A DNA stretch of 64,000 nucleotides from Duganella aquatilis (GTDB lineage Bacteria > Pseudomonadota > Gammaproteobacteria > Burkholderiales > Burkholderiaceae_D): NCBI RefSeq assembly GCF_009674565.1, contig NZ_WKJL01000001.1, positions 620,001 to 684,000 on the forward strand, written 5' to 3'. Under the pieces are notes generated by a model, which saw only the letters and a program-made list of their open reading frames with translations, did not search any database and had not been told where the DNA came from. A program made the translations under genes and the position numbers. Numbering within the stretch: the first letter of the stretch is position 1; each line of letters starts with the position of its first letter. This document shows, one piece after another, positions 39,865 to 48,969 of this stretch.

Positions 39865-42090
39865 ATGCCCCAGGACCGCACCGACCTCGATATCGCCAGC
39901 TGCGATCGTGAACCGATCCGCACGCCGGGCGCGGTGCAGCCGCACGGTTTTCTGCTGGCGCTGGACGGCCAGTTGACGGTGGTGCAGGTCAGCGACAACC
40001 TGGCGCAGTTCACCGGCATGGAACCGCGGCTGGCGATCGGCCGGGCGCTGGCCGACGTGATCGGCGAGCGCGGCGCCGAGGTGCTGGCGCCGCAGCTGGA
40101 AGCGGGCCGGCTGCGCGAACGCCCGGCCTACCTGTCCACCATCAGCCAGGGCGGCGAGCCGTTCGACGTGCTGGGACATGCGTGGGACGGCCTGCAGATC
40201 CTGGAATTCGAGCCGGCCAGCAGCAGCCATGGCGCCGATATGCAGCAGCTGTATCCGCTGCTTGGCGAATTCCTCAACAAGATCAGCGACGCCGATTCCA
40301 TCGAGGAGCTGAGCAGGCTGGCTGCCGCCGAGATCCGCGCGCTGACCGGCTTTGGCCGGGTGCTGGTGTACTCGTTCGACGACGAAGGCCACGGCAACGT
40401 GCTGGCCGAATGCCTGGCCGACGGCTACGACAGCTACCTGGGCCAGCGCTTCCCGGCCAGCGACATTCCGCGCCAGGCGCGCGAGCTGTATGTGGCCAAC
40501 CGGGTGCGCATCATCCAGGACGCCAACTACGTCCCGGCCGGCCTGGTGCCGCCGCGGAATCCGCGCAGCGGCCAGGCCAACGACCTGTCGTTCGCGGCGC
40601 TGCGCAGCGTGTCGCCGGTGCACCTGCAATACATGCGCAACATGGGCACGATGGCGTCGATGTCGGTGTCGCTGGTGGTGCGCGGCAAGCTGTGGGGACT
40701 GATCTCCTGCCACCACGCCGAAGCGCGCCGCCTCAGCTTCCACCAGCGCACCGTGTGCGAGCAGGTGGGGCAGATCCTGGCGCTGCACATCAAGAACCGC
40801 AGCGACGCCGACGAACTGCAATTCCGGCTGGAGGTGCGGCGCTCGATGGTGCGCATCCTCGGCGGCCTGACGCAGGGCGCGGACTTCATCGAAAACCTGC
40901 GCAGCGTGCTGCCCGAGCTGCTGCACTTCGCGCGCGCCGGCGGCGTCGCCATCGTCATCGACGACCGCCTGATTTCCTTCGGCGACACGCCGTCCGACGA
41001 CCAGATCCGCGAACTGGCCGACTGGCTGGGCGCCGGCGTGCATGAGGAGGTGTTCCACAGCGCCCACCTGTCGGCGCAGCATGCGCCGGCCGAGGACTAC
41101 ACCGACTGCGCCAGCGGCCTGCTGGCGATGCAGATCTCGCGCATCCACCAGCACTACCTGCTGTGGTTCCGGCCCGAGCACGTGGTGCAGATCGACTGGG
41201 CCGGCCGTCCGGACGGCAAGCAGTCCACCAACGGCCAGCTGTCGCCGCGCACCAGCTTTGCCGCGTGGCGCGAGACGGTGCACGGCCGCAGCGCGCCGTG
41301 GCGCGACGGCGAAATCGAACTGACGCTGGAGTTCCGTACTGCGCTGCTGGGCATCGCGCTGGAACGCGCCGAACAGATGGCCGACCTGGCCGAGGAGCTG
41401 GGCCGCGCCAACAAGGAGCTGGAGGCGTTTTCGTATTCGGTGTCGCACGACCTGCGCGCGCCGCTGCGCCACATCGTCGGCTTTTCCGACCTGCTGATGG
41501 AAACCGCCGGCAACGACAATCCGGAGCGGCGCCTGCGCTTCCTGGCCAACATCAAGGACGCGGCGCGCCTGGCCGGCAAGCTGGTCGACGACCTGCTGAG
41601 TTTTTCGCAGATGGGCCGCGCCGCGCTGCGGCCGGTGCGCATCCGCATGGACGAGATGGTGCGCGGCTGCATCGAGAAACTGGCGCCGGAGGCGGGCGCG
41701 CAGCGTATCGACTGGCAGCTGGCGCCGCTGCCACAGGTCATCGCCGATCCCGCTTTTTTGCAGCTGGCCTTGTATAATCTGCTGTCGAACGCGGTCAAAT
41801 TCACCGCCAACAGCGAGCCGGCGGTGATCCGCATCAGCGCCGAAAAGCTGCCTGGCGAGACCGTGTTTCATGTGGCCGACAATGGCGTCGGCTTCAATAT
41901 GGAGTACGCGCACAAATTGTTCGGCGTATTCCAGCGCCTGCACCGCATGGAAGATTTCCAGGGCACCGGCATCGGCCTGGCCAATGTGCGCCGTATCATC
42001 GAGCGCCATGGCGGCCGTGTCTGGGCCCAATCCGTGCCAGGGGAGGGCGCGACATTTTCGTTTGCCATACCTGATCCTGATACTGATTGA
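39865..42090 (+). CDS. bphP: bacteriophytochrome histidine kinase
   Basis: A 741-residue red/far-red light sensor. PAS domain with the biliverdin-attaching Cys13 in ASCDREPIRTPGAVQPHG, GAF domain (about 140-310) with the PASDIP motif, PHY domain (about 325-500), HisKA with phosphoacceptor His528 in SVSHDLRAPLRH, and HATPase_c (NLLSNAVKF, DNGVGFN, GTGIGLANV). Light changes the bilin and thereby autophosphorylation. It is followed after eight bases by a single-domain receiver, its natural partner, and a heme oxygenase for chromophore supply is encoded 2.2 kb downstream. Confidence 0.95.
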   Translation: MPQDRTDLDIASCDREPIRTPGAVQPHGFLLALDGQLTVVQVSDNLAQFTGMEPRLAIGRALADVIGERGAEVLAPQLEAGRLRERPAYLSTISQGGEPFDVLGHAWDGLQILEFEPASSSHGADMQQLYPLLGEFLNKISDADSIEELSRLAAAEIRALTGFGRVLVYSFDDEGHGNVLAECLADGYDSYLGQRFPASDIPRQARELYVANRVRIIQDANYVPAGLVPPRNPRSGQANDLSFAALRSVSPVHLQYMRNMGTMASMSVSLVVRGKLWGLISCHHAEARRLSFHQRTVCEQVGQILALHIKNRSDADELQFRLEVRRSMVRILGGLTQGADFIENLRSVLPELLHFARAGGVAIVIDDRLISFGDTPSDDQIRELADWLGAGVHEEVFHSAHLSAQHAPAEDYTDCASGLLAMQISRIHQHYLLWFRPEHVVQIDWAGRPDGKQSTNGQLSPRTSFAAWRETVHGRSAPWRDGEIELTLEFRTALLGIALERAEQMADLAEELGRANKELEAFSYSVSHDLRAPLRHIVGFSDLLMETAGNDNPERRLRFLANIKDAARLAGKLVDDLLSFSQMGRAALRPVRIRMDEMVRGCIEKLAPEAGAQRIDWQLAPLPQVIADPAFLQLALYNLLSNAVKFTANSEPAVIRISAEKLPGETVFHVADNGVGFNMEYAHKLFGVFQRLHRMEDFQGTGIGLANVRRIIERHGGRVWAQSVPGEGATFSFAIPDPDTD

Positions 42091-42098
42091 GACGCCCT

Positions 42099-42554
42099 AT
42101 GTTAAAGCCCATCCTGCTGGTGGAAGACAACCCCAACGACCTGGAACTGACCCTGATCGCGCTGGAGCGCAGCCAGCTGGCCAACGAAGTGATCGTGGTG
42201 CGCGACGGCGCCGAAGCGCTGGACTACCTGCATGCGCGCGGCGCATTCGCGGCGCGCGAGCAGGGCAATCCCGCCGTGGTGCTGCTGGACTTGAAACTGC
42301 CGAAGGTCGACGGCCTGGAAGTGCTGGCGGAAATACGCGGCTCGGCCACGCTGAAAAGCATGCCGGTGGTGATGCTGACCTCCTCGCGCGAAGAGCAGGA
42401 TCTGATCCGCAGCTATGAACTGGGCGTCAACGCCTACGTGGTCAAGCCGGTCGACTTCGGCGAATTCGTGCGCGCCATCGCCGACCTGGGCATCTTCTGG
42501 GCGGTGCTCAACGAGCCGCCGCCAGGGTCACACCGCTACGTCAAACCGCATTGA
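42099..42554 (+). CDS. single-domain response regulator of the phytochrome
   Basis: A 151-residue receiver of the Rcp1/phytochrome-partner type: ILLVEDNPNDLELTLIAL (acidic pair), phosphoacceptor Asp in VVLLDLKLPKVDG, LTSSREEQD and Lys in YVVKPVDF. It is immediately downstream of bphP and would accept its phosphoryl group. There is no DNA-binding domain. Its 3' end overlaps by 14 bases the convergent hybrid kinase gene. Confidence 0.93.
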   Translation: MLKPILLVEDNPNDLELTLIALERSQLANEVIVVRDGAEALDYLHARGAFAAREQGNPAVVLLDLKLPKVDGLEVLAEIRGSATLKSMPVVMLTSSREEQDLIRSYELGVNAYVVKPVDFGEFVRAIADLGIFWAVLNEPPPGSHRYVKPH

Positions 42555-44157
42555 CGCTGCGCTGCCTCAGCAGGTGGCGGATGCGCGCGCTCAGCGTCTC
42601 CGCCGTGTAGGGCTTGTGCAGCAGGTGCACGCCGGCCGGCAGCTTGCCGTCGTGCGACAGCACCCCTTCCGCATAGCCGGAGGTGAACAGGATCTGCGCC
42701 TGCGGCAGCTTGCGTCGTACCAGTTCGCTCAACTCCATGCTGCTGACGCGGCCCGGCATGATCACGTCCGTGAACAGCAGGTCGATGCGGGCGCCTTCTT
42801 CGATCAGGCGCGCCGCCTGTTCGGCATCCTCGCTGCTTAATACTTCGTAGCCCAGCGCCGCCAGCAGGTCGACGGTGGAGCTGCGCACGTCTTCCTCGTC
42901 TTCCACCACCAGGATGGTTTCGACGCCGCCGCTGAGCGGCTGCAGCGGCGCCGGCGCATCCGTCGAGGCGGCGGCCAGGCTGCGCGGCAGGTAGATCAGC
43001 ACGCAGGTGCCTTCGCCCTCCGTGCTTTGCAGCGCGATCTCGCCGCCGGACTGCTTGACGAAGCCGTAGGCCATGCTCAGGCCCAGGCCCGTGCCCTGAC
43101 CGGTCGGCTTGGTGGTGAAGAACGGTTCGAAGGCGCGTTGCAGCACTTCCTGCGGCATGCCGGCGCCGGTGTCGGCGATTTCGATCAGCACGTAGTCGCA
43201 GGTGCTGTCGCCGTGGTTGTCCGGCAGCGGCGCGCCGGCCGGCTCGTTGCGCGCGCGGATGGTCAGCGTGCCTTCGCCGTGCATGGCGTCGCGCGCGTTG
43301 ATGGCCAGGTTGAGCATCACGTTGTTCAATTGGCCGACATCGACCTCGGTGTTCCACAGCTGCGGCGCGATGTCGGTGACCACCACCGCGCGCGGGCCGA
43401 GCAGGCGGCGCAGCATGTCGTCCATATTGGCCAGCAGCGGCGCCAGCGCCACCACCGCGTTCTGCAGCGGCTGGCGGCGCGCGAACGCCAGCAGGTGGGC
43501 CGCCAGCCGGGCGCCGCGCTCGACGCCGTTCAAGGCGTTGTCGATGCGCGCCAGCCCTTGCTGGTTGACGCCGCCGATCATCTTCACCAGTTGCAGGTTG
43601 CCGCCGATGATTTGCAGGACGTTGTTGAAATCGTGGGCGACGCCGCCGGTCAGCTGGCCGATCGCTTCCATCTTCTGCGACTGGTGCAGGGCGGCCTGGC
43701 TGGCGCGCAGTTCTTCCTCGCGCTGGCGCAGTTCGAGGAAGGCGGCGTCGCGCTCAAGGCGCGCCTGGTAGGCCGCGCTGTGATAGCGGATGCGCGCTTC
43801 CAGTTCGCGCGCTTCCGGCCACTTGACCAGGTAGTCGTTGGCGCCCATTGAAAAGGCGCGCGCCTTGATGTCGGCGCCGTCCTCGGACGACAGCAGGATG
43901 ATCGGCACCTGTTCGGTGTCCGGCGTGGCGCGCAGCATGCGGATCACATCGAAACCATCCGCGCCCGGCATGCGCAGATCGACCAGCACCACGGTGGCTT
44001 CGGTTTCCCGGCACAGCTGCACCGCCAGTTCCGCGCGGTTGTCGTAGCGCAGGCGTATGCCGGCCTGGTGCGACATGTGGTAGCCGATCAGGTCTTCGGC
44101 CATCGCTTCGTCGTCGATCAGCAGCACGGAGCAGTTTTGCGATTGGTTATGGTTCAT
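42541..44157 (-). CDS. hybrid sensor kinase (REC-HisKA-HATPase-REC)
   Basis: A 538-residue soluble protein with an N-terminal receiver (about 10-125; VLVDLRMPGADG), a coiled-coil linker, a HisKA-type domain with GGVAHDFNNVLQ, HATPase_c (DTGAGMP, GQGTGLGLSMAYG) and a C-terminal receiver (ILVVEDEEDVRSS, LLFTDVIMPG, HKPY). It has no membrane segment or sensory domain, so it receives its signal through phosphorylation of its first receiver, possibly from the bacteriophytochrome next door. ATG 44157 is preferred over TTG 44169. It is divergent from the heme oxygenase gene. Confidence 0.92.
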   Translation of the reverse strand: MNHNQSQNCSVLLIDDEAMAEDLIGYHMSHQAGIRLRYDNRAELAVQLCRETEATVVLVDLRMPGADGFDVIRMLRATPDTEQVPIILLSSEDGADIKARAFSMGANDYLVKWPEARELEARIRYHSAAYQARLERDAAFLELRQREEELRASQAALHQSQKMEAIGQLTGGVAHDFNNVLQIIGGNLQLVKMIGGVNQQGLARIDNALNGVERGARLAAHLLAFARRQPLQNAVVALAPLLANMDDMLRRLLGPRAVVVTDIAPQLWNTEVDVGQLNNVMLNLAINARDAMHGEGTLTIRARNEPAGAPLPDNHGDSTCDYVLIEIADTGAGMPQEVLQRAFEPFFTTKPTGQGTGLGLSMAYGFVKQSGGEIALQSTEGEGTCVLIYLPRSLAAASTDAPAPLQPLSGGVETILVVEDEEDVRSSTVDLLAALGYEVLSSEDAEQAARLIEEGARIDLLFTDVIMPGRVSSMELSELVRRKLPQAQILFTSGYAEGVLSHDGKLPAGVHLLHKPYTAETLSARIRHLLRQRSVNAV

Positions 44158-44282
44158 GGGGCGAGGCAATTAAAGTTGGGTAAATTTTACCTGACCATGG
44201 TGGGATTGAATGTCTTGCAGCGTACCGTGCGCGTGTCGGGTTTGTGTAAAATCGTTATTCGGTATTGAGTCAGGGGAATGTT

Positions 44283-44849
44283 TTGGATGTTTTGACCGCC
44301 TTGCGGAGCGCCACCGCAGAACGCCACGCGGAACTGGACACGCGCACGCCGCTGGCCGCCGAGGCGCCGGACCTGCGCGCCTACCGCGATCATCTGCATC
44401 TGCTGGAGGCGTGGCTGGCGCCGATCCAATCGGCGCTGGATGATGGTCTGGCCTTGCCGCCGCGCGACTATCTGGCGCTGATCCGCAGCGACCTGGCGCA
44501 TCCTTCCCTGGCCTGTCTGCCGGCCTCGCCGCTGCTGGCGCCCGAGGCCTGGACGGCGCGGCAGGACGCCGCCTGGCGCTGGGGCGTGGCCTATGTCATC
44601 GAGGGATCGCAGCTGGGCGGCGCGGTGCTGTACAAGCGCCTGGCGGAGCGGCTGGCGCCGCATCCCCTGGCGTATCTGCGCGGGGAGGGATCGCCCGGCC
44701 CGCGCTGGCAGCAATTTCTCGCTGCCCTGCGCGGCGCGGTGGTGACGCCGGCGCAGATCGAGCAGGCTTGCCAGGGCGCCCGGCAAGCCTTCGACAGTCT
44801 GATTACGCTGCTTAATAGCTCGTCAGCGCAACCGGCTGACCACCCTTGA
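44283..44849 (+). CDS. bphO: biliverdin-producing heme oxygenase (BphO-like)
   Basis: A protein of about 188 residues with the heme-oxygenase fold: proximal His in LRSATAERHAELD and the distal helix in AYVIEGSQLGGAVLYKRL. It opens heme to biliverdin, CO and iron, giving the chromophore of the bacteriophytochrome encoded nearby. There is no ATG; TTG 44283 is preferred because AGGGG lies six bases before it, with TTG 44265 as a longer alternative. Its 3' end overlaps by 38 bases the convergent binding-protein gene. Separation from bphP by an opposite-strand kinase gene is unusual. Confidence 0.85.
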   Translation: MDVLTALRSATAERHAELDTRTPLAAEAPDLRAYRDHLHLLEAWLAPIQSALDDGLALPPRDYLALIRSDLAHPSLACLPASPLLAPEAWTARQDAAWRWGVAYVIEGSQLGGAVLYKRLAERLAPHPLAYLRGEGSPGPRWQQFLAALRGAVVTPAQIEQACQGARQAFDSLITLLNSSSAQPADHP

Positions 44850-45933
44850 AGGTGAAGATGGTGACCGGCGACTGCTTCATGTCGCCCTTGGCGTCGAAGG
44901 CGTAGCTGCCGGCCACGCCCTGGTAGGCGCCGGCGCTGATCACGGCCTGCACTTTCGGCACGTCGACGGTGTTGGCCTTTTGCATGGCCTGTGCGTACAT
45001 CATGACGGCGTCGTAGTAGGCGGCGGCGTAGACGTCGGCGTCCTGCTTGAAGCGGGCCTTGAACTTGGCCTTGAAGGCCGGACCGGCCGAGGCCTTGTCG
45101 AGGATGGCGCCGCCTTGCGAGCACAGCACATTGTCGCCGACGGCGTCGCCGCCCAGCTTGCCCATTTCGGCGGTGCAGATGGTGTCTCCGCCCAGCAGCC
45201 TGGCGTTGATGCCCAGCTGTTTCATCTGGCGCGCCATCGGCGCCGCCTGCGGTGCGTAGCCACCGAAGAAGATCGCCTGCACGTTCTTGGTTTTCAGCTT
45301 GGTCAGGATGGCGGTGAAGTCGAACGCCTTGTCGTTGGTGAATTCGTGGCCGGCCACGGTCATGCCGGCGGCTTTGGCCTGCTTCTTGAATTCTTCCGCC
45401 ACGCCCTGGCCGAAGGCGGTACGGTCGTCGATCACGGCGACGGTTTTCAGTTTCATTTCATTGGCGGCGTATAGCGCCATTTTCGAACCCAGCTGGGTGT
45501 CGCTGGCGTTGACGCGGTACAGGCCCTTGTAGCCTTGCTGCGTCAGCTTGGGATTGGTGGCGACGGTGGCGATCAGGGCGCCGGCATCGTTGTAGGCGCG
45601 CGAGGCGGGAATGGCGACGCCCGAGTTGTACGGGCCGACGATGTAGTGGACGCCGGCGTCGATCAGTTTCTGGGCGGCGGCCATGCCGGCTTTCGGATCG
45701 CCCTGGTCGTCTTCGGACAGCAGTTCGAATTTCAGCTTTTTGCCGGCGACGGTGATCGGTTTGGCGTTGAGCTCTTCCACCGCCAGGCGGGCGCCGTTTT
45801 CATTGTCCTTGCCGGAAAAGGCCTGCGAGCCGGACAGCGGGCCGCTATGGCCGATTTTGACGACGGTGTCCTGGGCGTGGACGCTAAAGGCGGTCAGCAG
45901 CGCCAGGGCGGCGGCGGTGTGCTTCAATTTCAT
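44812..45933 (-). CDS. branched-chain amino-acid-type ABC substrate-binding protein
   Basis: A 373-residue periplasmic protein of the LivJ/type I family: signal peptide 1-20 (MKLKHTAAALALLTAFSVHA), then VVKIGHSGPLSGSQAFSGKDNENGARLAVEELN and VGPYNSGVAIPAS. It binds branched-chain amino acids or related ligands. No permease or ATPase genes are adjacent, so it uses a transporter encoded elsewhere. GGAG eight bases before ATG 45933 decides the start. Confidence 0.92.
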   Translation of the reverse strand: MKLKHTAAALALLTAFSVHAQDTVVKIGHSGPLSGSQAFSGKDNENGARLAVEELNAKPITVAGKKLKFELLSEDDQGDPKAGMAAAQKLIDAGVHYIVGPYNSGVAIPASRAYNDAGALIATVATNPKLTQQGYKGLYRVNASDTQLGSKMALYAANEMKLKTVAVIDDRTAFGQGVAEEFKKQAKAAGMTVAGHEFTNDKAFDFTAILTKLKTKNVQAIFFGGYAPQAAPMARQMKQLGINARLLGGDTICTAEMGKLGGDAVGDNVLCSQGGAILDKASAGPAFKAKFKARFKQDADVYAAAYYDAVMMYAQAMQKANTVDVPKVQAVISAGAYQGVAGSYAFDAKGDMKQSPVTIFTFKGGQPVALTSY

Positions 45934-46110
45934 GCGATCTCCTGATGGGTGTGTTGCGATGATTATCGCCAAAAACGGAGAATATTATCGTGCGAGTTGG
46001 GGCTGTAAACGGCGGGCGTTCAAAATTAAATTTGGCCGGGGCGGAGAATGGGCCTGCCAGCCGGTCCGGCGCGCCGCAGCGCGTGGCTACGGTGCGCGGC
46101 CGGGGCGAGG

Positions 46111-48351
46111 TTATGGTGCGTTGCCGATGGCGCGGGTGGCGGTGGTGGCGTTGACGGCGCCCACGCGCGGGATGGCGGCGGTAGCGGCGCGGGCGGCGTT
46201 GGCTGTGGTGCCGGCAATGTCGTTGACGTTGTAGGCGGCGATGGCGGCGGCCAGGGCCGGATTCGAGCGCAGGTCGGCCGGCGTGTTGACGGCGTTCTGG
46301 GCGGCTGCAACCTGGACGGCGTTGGTCTGCTCGGCCGCCGCCTGTGCCGCCGCGGCTTGCTGTGCGGCGGTGGAGGCTGCGGCTGCCTGTTGCGCGGCGC
46401 TGGCGGCAGCGGCGTTGGCGGCGGCCAGGCTGGCGGCGGTGTCCTGCACGGCGGCGGCCTGCTGGGCGGCGACATCGGCTGCGGTGGTGGCCGCATCGGC
46501 GGTGCTGGCATTGTTCTGCGCCAGACGTGCTTGTGCGGCGGCCGCGACGGCTGCCGCGTTCTGGGCCGCCATGGCGTCGGCGGCGTTCTGTGCGGCCTGG
46601 GCTTGCGCTGCCGCCGATTGCGCGGCGGCGTTGGCGATCGCCACCTGGGCTGCGGCCGCCTGCGCGGTTTGCGCCTGCTGGGCGGCGGTGGCGTTGGGCG
46701 GCAACGTCGGGATGTTCTGCACGGCGTTCTGTGCGGCGACCGACCGTTGCTGCGCTTGTTGCGCGGCGGCGGTGGCGGTGGTCACGGTGGCCGTGGCCTG
46801 CTGACGCGCGGTCTGCGCCTGCGCGGCGGCCTGTGCCTGTTCGGCAGCGGTAGGCTGCTGCGCCGCCTGCGCATCGGCGGCCTGCTGCGTTTGCTGAGCA
46901 TTTTGCGTGGCGTTGGCTTGTTGCGCTGCCGTTTGCGTTGCGTTGGTCTGCTGCGCAGCGTTTTGCGCGGCGCCGGCCTGTTGCAGCTGCTGGGCTGCGG
47001 TCTGCGTCGCATTGGCCTGTTGAGCGGCCGTTTGCGTGGCGCCGACTTGTTGCGCCTGATTCGCCTGTGCGCGGGCTGCTGCTTCTTCCTGTGCGCGCTG
47101 GGTGGCGGCCTGGTTGGCGGCCACGGTCTGTTGCAGCGCCGAGACCTCTGCGGCCTGCGCCTGCTGAGCGTTCTGCACTTGCGTTGCCGCTTGTTGGACT
47201 TGCGCCTGCTCGGCGGCGCGCGCCTGGTCGAGCTGTGTTTGCTGGTTCAGCGCGGCTTGTGTCTGCTGCGCCTGCGTCAGATTGGCTTGCTGAGTAGAGG
47301 CTTGCAGCAATTGCGAACGCTGCGCCTCCGCCGCCTGGTCAGCTTGCGCCAGTTGCGCCGCCGTCTGGTTGGCCTGAAGCTGTTGCGTGGCGGCTTGCTG
47401 ATTCGTTTGCAGCTGCTGTTGGGCCAGCGTTTGATTGGCTTGCTGCGTCGCCTGCGCCTGCTGATCGACCAGCGCCTGTTGCAGATTGGCTTGCTGTACG
47501 TTCGCCTGCGCCTGCTGCGACGCCAGCTGGTTGACGATAGGCGACGGCGTCTCCGGCTGCTGCGTGGTGGCAGCCTGCTCCAGCTGGGCGCGTTGCGCCG
47601 CCAGCCGGTCCGCCGCCGTTTCAGACAGCGGATTCTGCGACAGGTTATTAATCTCGGTACGCGCCACGTTCAGCCGCGCGTTGGCGGCCGCTTCGGCCGG
47701 CGTCAGGCTCTGGAAGGGATTGGTGCCCAGGCCGGGAATCTGCGAACTGCCCGCCGCGCTCAACTGCTCGGCAAAGTCCGTCGCCAGATTGCGGAACGTG
47801 GTCAGCGTATTTTCCAGCGTCGACGTGGTCTGCTGGTTATTGGCGTTGAAGGCCGCCCGCAATTGCTCCGGCTCCAGCGACAGGCCGCCGGTCAGATCCG
47901 ACAACAGCGGCGGCTGCAAGGTCACGCCCAGCTGCGCCAGGTTCTGCGCCTGCGTATTGACGCTGTCATTGGTCTGCTGCGTCAAACTGTTGACCAGATT
48001 GTTCAGCAGCGACGCCTGCTGCGGCTGGCCCTGGTCGAAATCCACCGTCGGCAGCAGATTGAAGGCATCCACCACATTCTGCACCGCCGTGTTGAGGGTA
48101 TCGGCCCGCGCCGCATTGTCCAGCGTGGTGTTGCCCTGAAGCTGGGACAGCTGCTGCTGGGAATTGGTCACCGATAACAGGAAGCTCGCCACCGGCGACA
48201 AGTCGATGGTCACGGAAGCCGCCGGCGGCGCATCCAGCGCCGACCCTACCGCATTGATGGTGGCGCCATTCACCGCCGCAGCTTCCGCCGCGCGATTGAC
48301 TGGCTGCAACTCCGTCAGCGACGACGGCGTCAGGGATGAGATAGGGAACAT
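46111..48351 (-). CDS. 746-residue Ala/Gln-rich low-complexity protein
   Basis: I do not recognise this protein. Residues 1-270 are of ordinary complexity (MFPISSLTPSSLTELQPVNR... with LSPVASFLLSVTNSQQQLSQLQ) and resemble a surface- or flagellum-associated N-terminus without signal peptide. From about 275 to 690 it consists almost entirely of Ala and Gln with Asn and Thr (QQANATQTAAQQ-like phrases, VAIANAAAQSAAAQAQAAQ), then a short ordinary tail. Almost no charged or aromatic residues occur in the middle, and long helical or coiled-coil structure is likely. GGAGAG precedes ATG 48351. The reverse-strand open frame is a shadow of the repeats. Function open; see findings. Confidence 0.85.
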   Translation of the reverse strand: MFPISSLTPSSLTELQPVNRAAEAAAVNGATINAVGSALDAPPAASVTIDLSPVASFLLSVTNSQQQLSQLQGNTTLDNAARADTLNTAVQNVVDAFNLLPTVDFDQGQPQQASLLNNLVNSLTQQTNDSVNTQAQNLAQLGVTLQPPLLSDLTGGLSLEPEQLRAAFNANNQQTTSTLENTLTTFRNLATDFAEQLSAAGSSQIPGLGTNPFQSLTPAEAAANARLNVARTEINNLSQNPLSETAADRLAAQRAQLEQAATTQQPETPSPIVNQLASQQAQANVQQANLQQALVDQQAQATQQANQTLAQQQLQTNQQAATQQLQANQTAAQLAQADQAAEAQRSQLLQASTQQANLTQAQQTQAALNQQTQLDQARAAEQAQVQQAATQVQNAQQAQAAEVSALQQTVAANQAATQRAQEEAAARAQANQAQQVGATQTAAQQANATQTAAQQLQQAGAAQNAAQQTNATQTAAQQANATQNAQQTQQAADAQAAQQPTAAEQAQAAAQAQTARQQATATVTTATAAAQQAQQRSVAAQNAVQNIPTLPPNATAAQQAQTAQAAAAQVAIANAAAQSAAAQAQAAQNAADAMAAQNAAAVAAAAQARLAQNNASTADAATTAADVAAQQAAAVQDTAASLAAANAAAASAAQQAAAASTAAQQAAAAQAAAEQTNAVQVAAAQNAVNTPADLRSNPALAAAIAAYNVNDIAGTTANAARAATAAIPRVGAVNATTATRAIGNAP

Positions 48352-48531
48352 TGCCGCTCTCCAAAGTAGGTATGGCTCACCTGTAGCATGCGCCTGCACG
48401 GGCGGCCCCGTCAGTGTGTGACTTCACATAGCGGACCATTTTGCACATTGTTAGCTCCCGCACGGTCAAGCGTGGTTGATCGGCCTATCGTTGAAGTTCC
48501 CAACCTGCACACACAACGAGAGGATCTCATC

Positions 48532-48885
48532 ATGGATAACACCATCGACACCAAAATCAACAGCACCCGCGACGGCGTCACCCAGATCGGCAAGGACCTG
48601 CGCGCCGACGCTCATGCCGCCATCGACAAAGTGGCCGACAAGGTGCCGCCAGCCACCGACCGTCTGGCCACTCAGGCCCATACCGGCGTCGACAAGGTAG
48701 CCGACACCGTGGAAAGCACCTCCGACACCCTGGCCGCACGCGGCAAGCAAGTGGTGGAATCGTACAAAAACTTCGCCGAATCGAGCCGCAACCACGTGCG
48801 CGCCAGCCCGGTGATCTCGGTCCTGGTGGCTGCCGCCGCCGGCTACGGCATCTCGAAACTGCTGGGCTCGCGCAACAGCAAGTAA
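48532..48885 (+). CDS. DUF883/ElaB-like membrane-anchored protein
   Basis: A 117-residue protein with a long amphipathic helical region rich in Asp, Thr, Val and Lys (IDKVADKVPPATDRLATQAHTGVDKVADTVESTSDTLAARGKQVVESYKNF) and a C-terminal hydrophobic anchor ending in GISKLLGSRNSK. ElaB/YqjD relatives tether ribosomes or protect membranes in stationary phase and stress. It is just upstream of the large catalase gene, which fits a stress role. GAGAGGA precedes its ATG. Confidence 0.82.
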   Translation: MDNTIDTKINSTRDGVTQIGKDLRADAHAAIDKVADKVPPATDRLATQAHTGVDKVADTVESTSDTLAARGKQVVESYKNFAESSRNHVRASPVISVLVAAAAGYGISKLLGSRNSK

Positions 48886-48969
48886 TCCCCACTGCCCGGG
48901 CGGTATCACTGTCGGGACGACCGCCAGCGCCCCGCGCCGGGCGCCGTTCGTCTCGTTCAAAGGATATCC

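Noticed and set aside
46048..48177. 709-codon plus-strand frame rich in Gly, Leu and Arg
   Set aside because: It mirrors the Ala/Gln codon repeats of the reverse-strand gene, which alone has a Shine-Dalgarno site and a normal N-terminal region.
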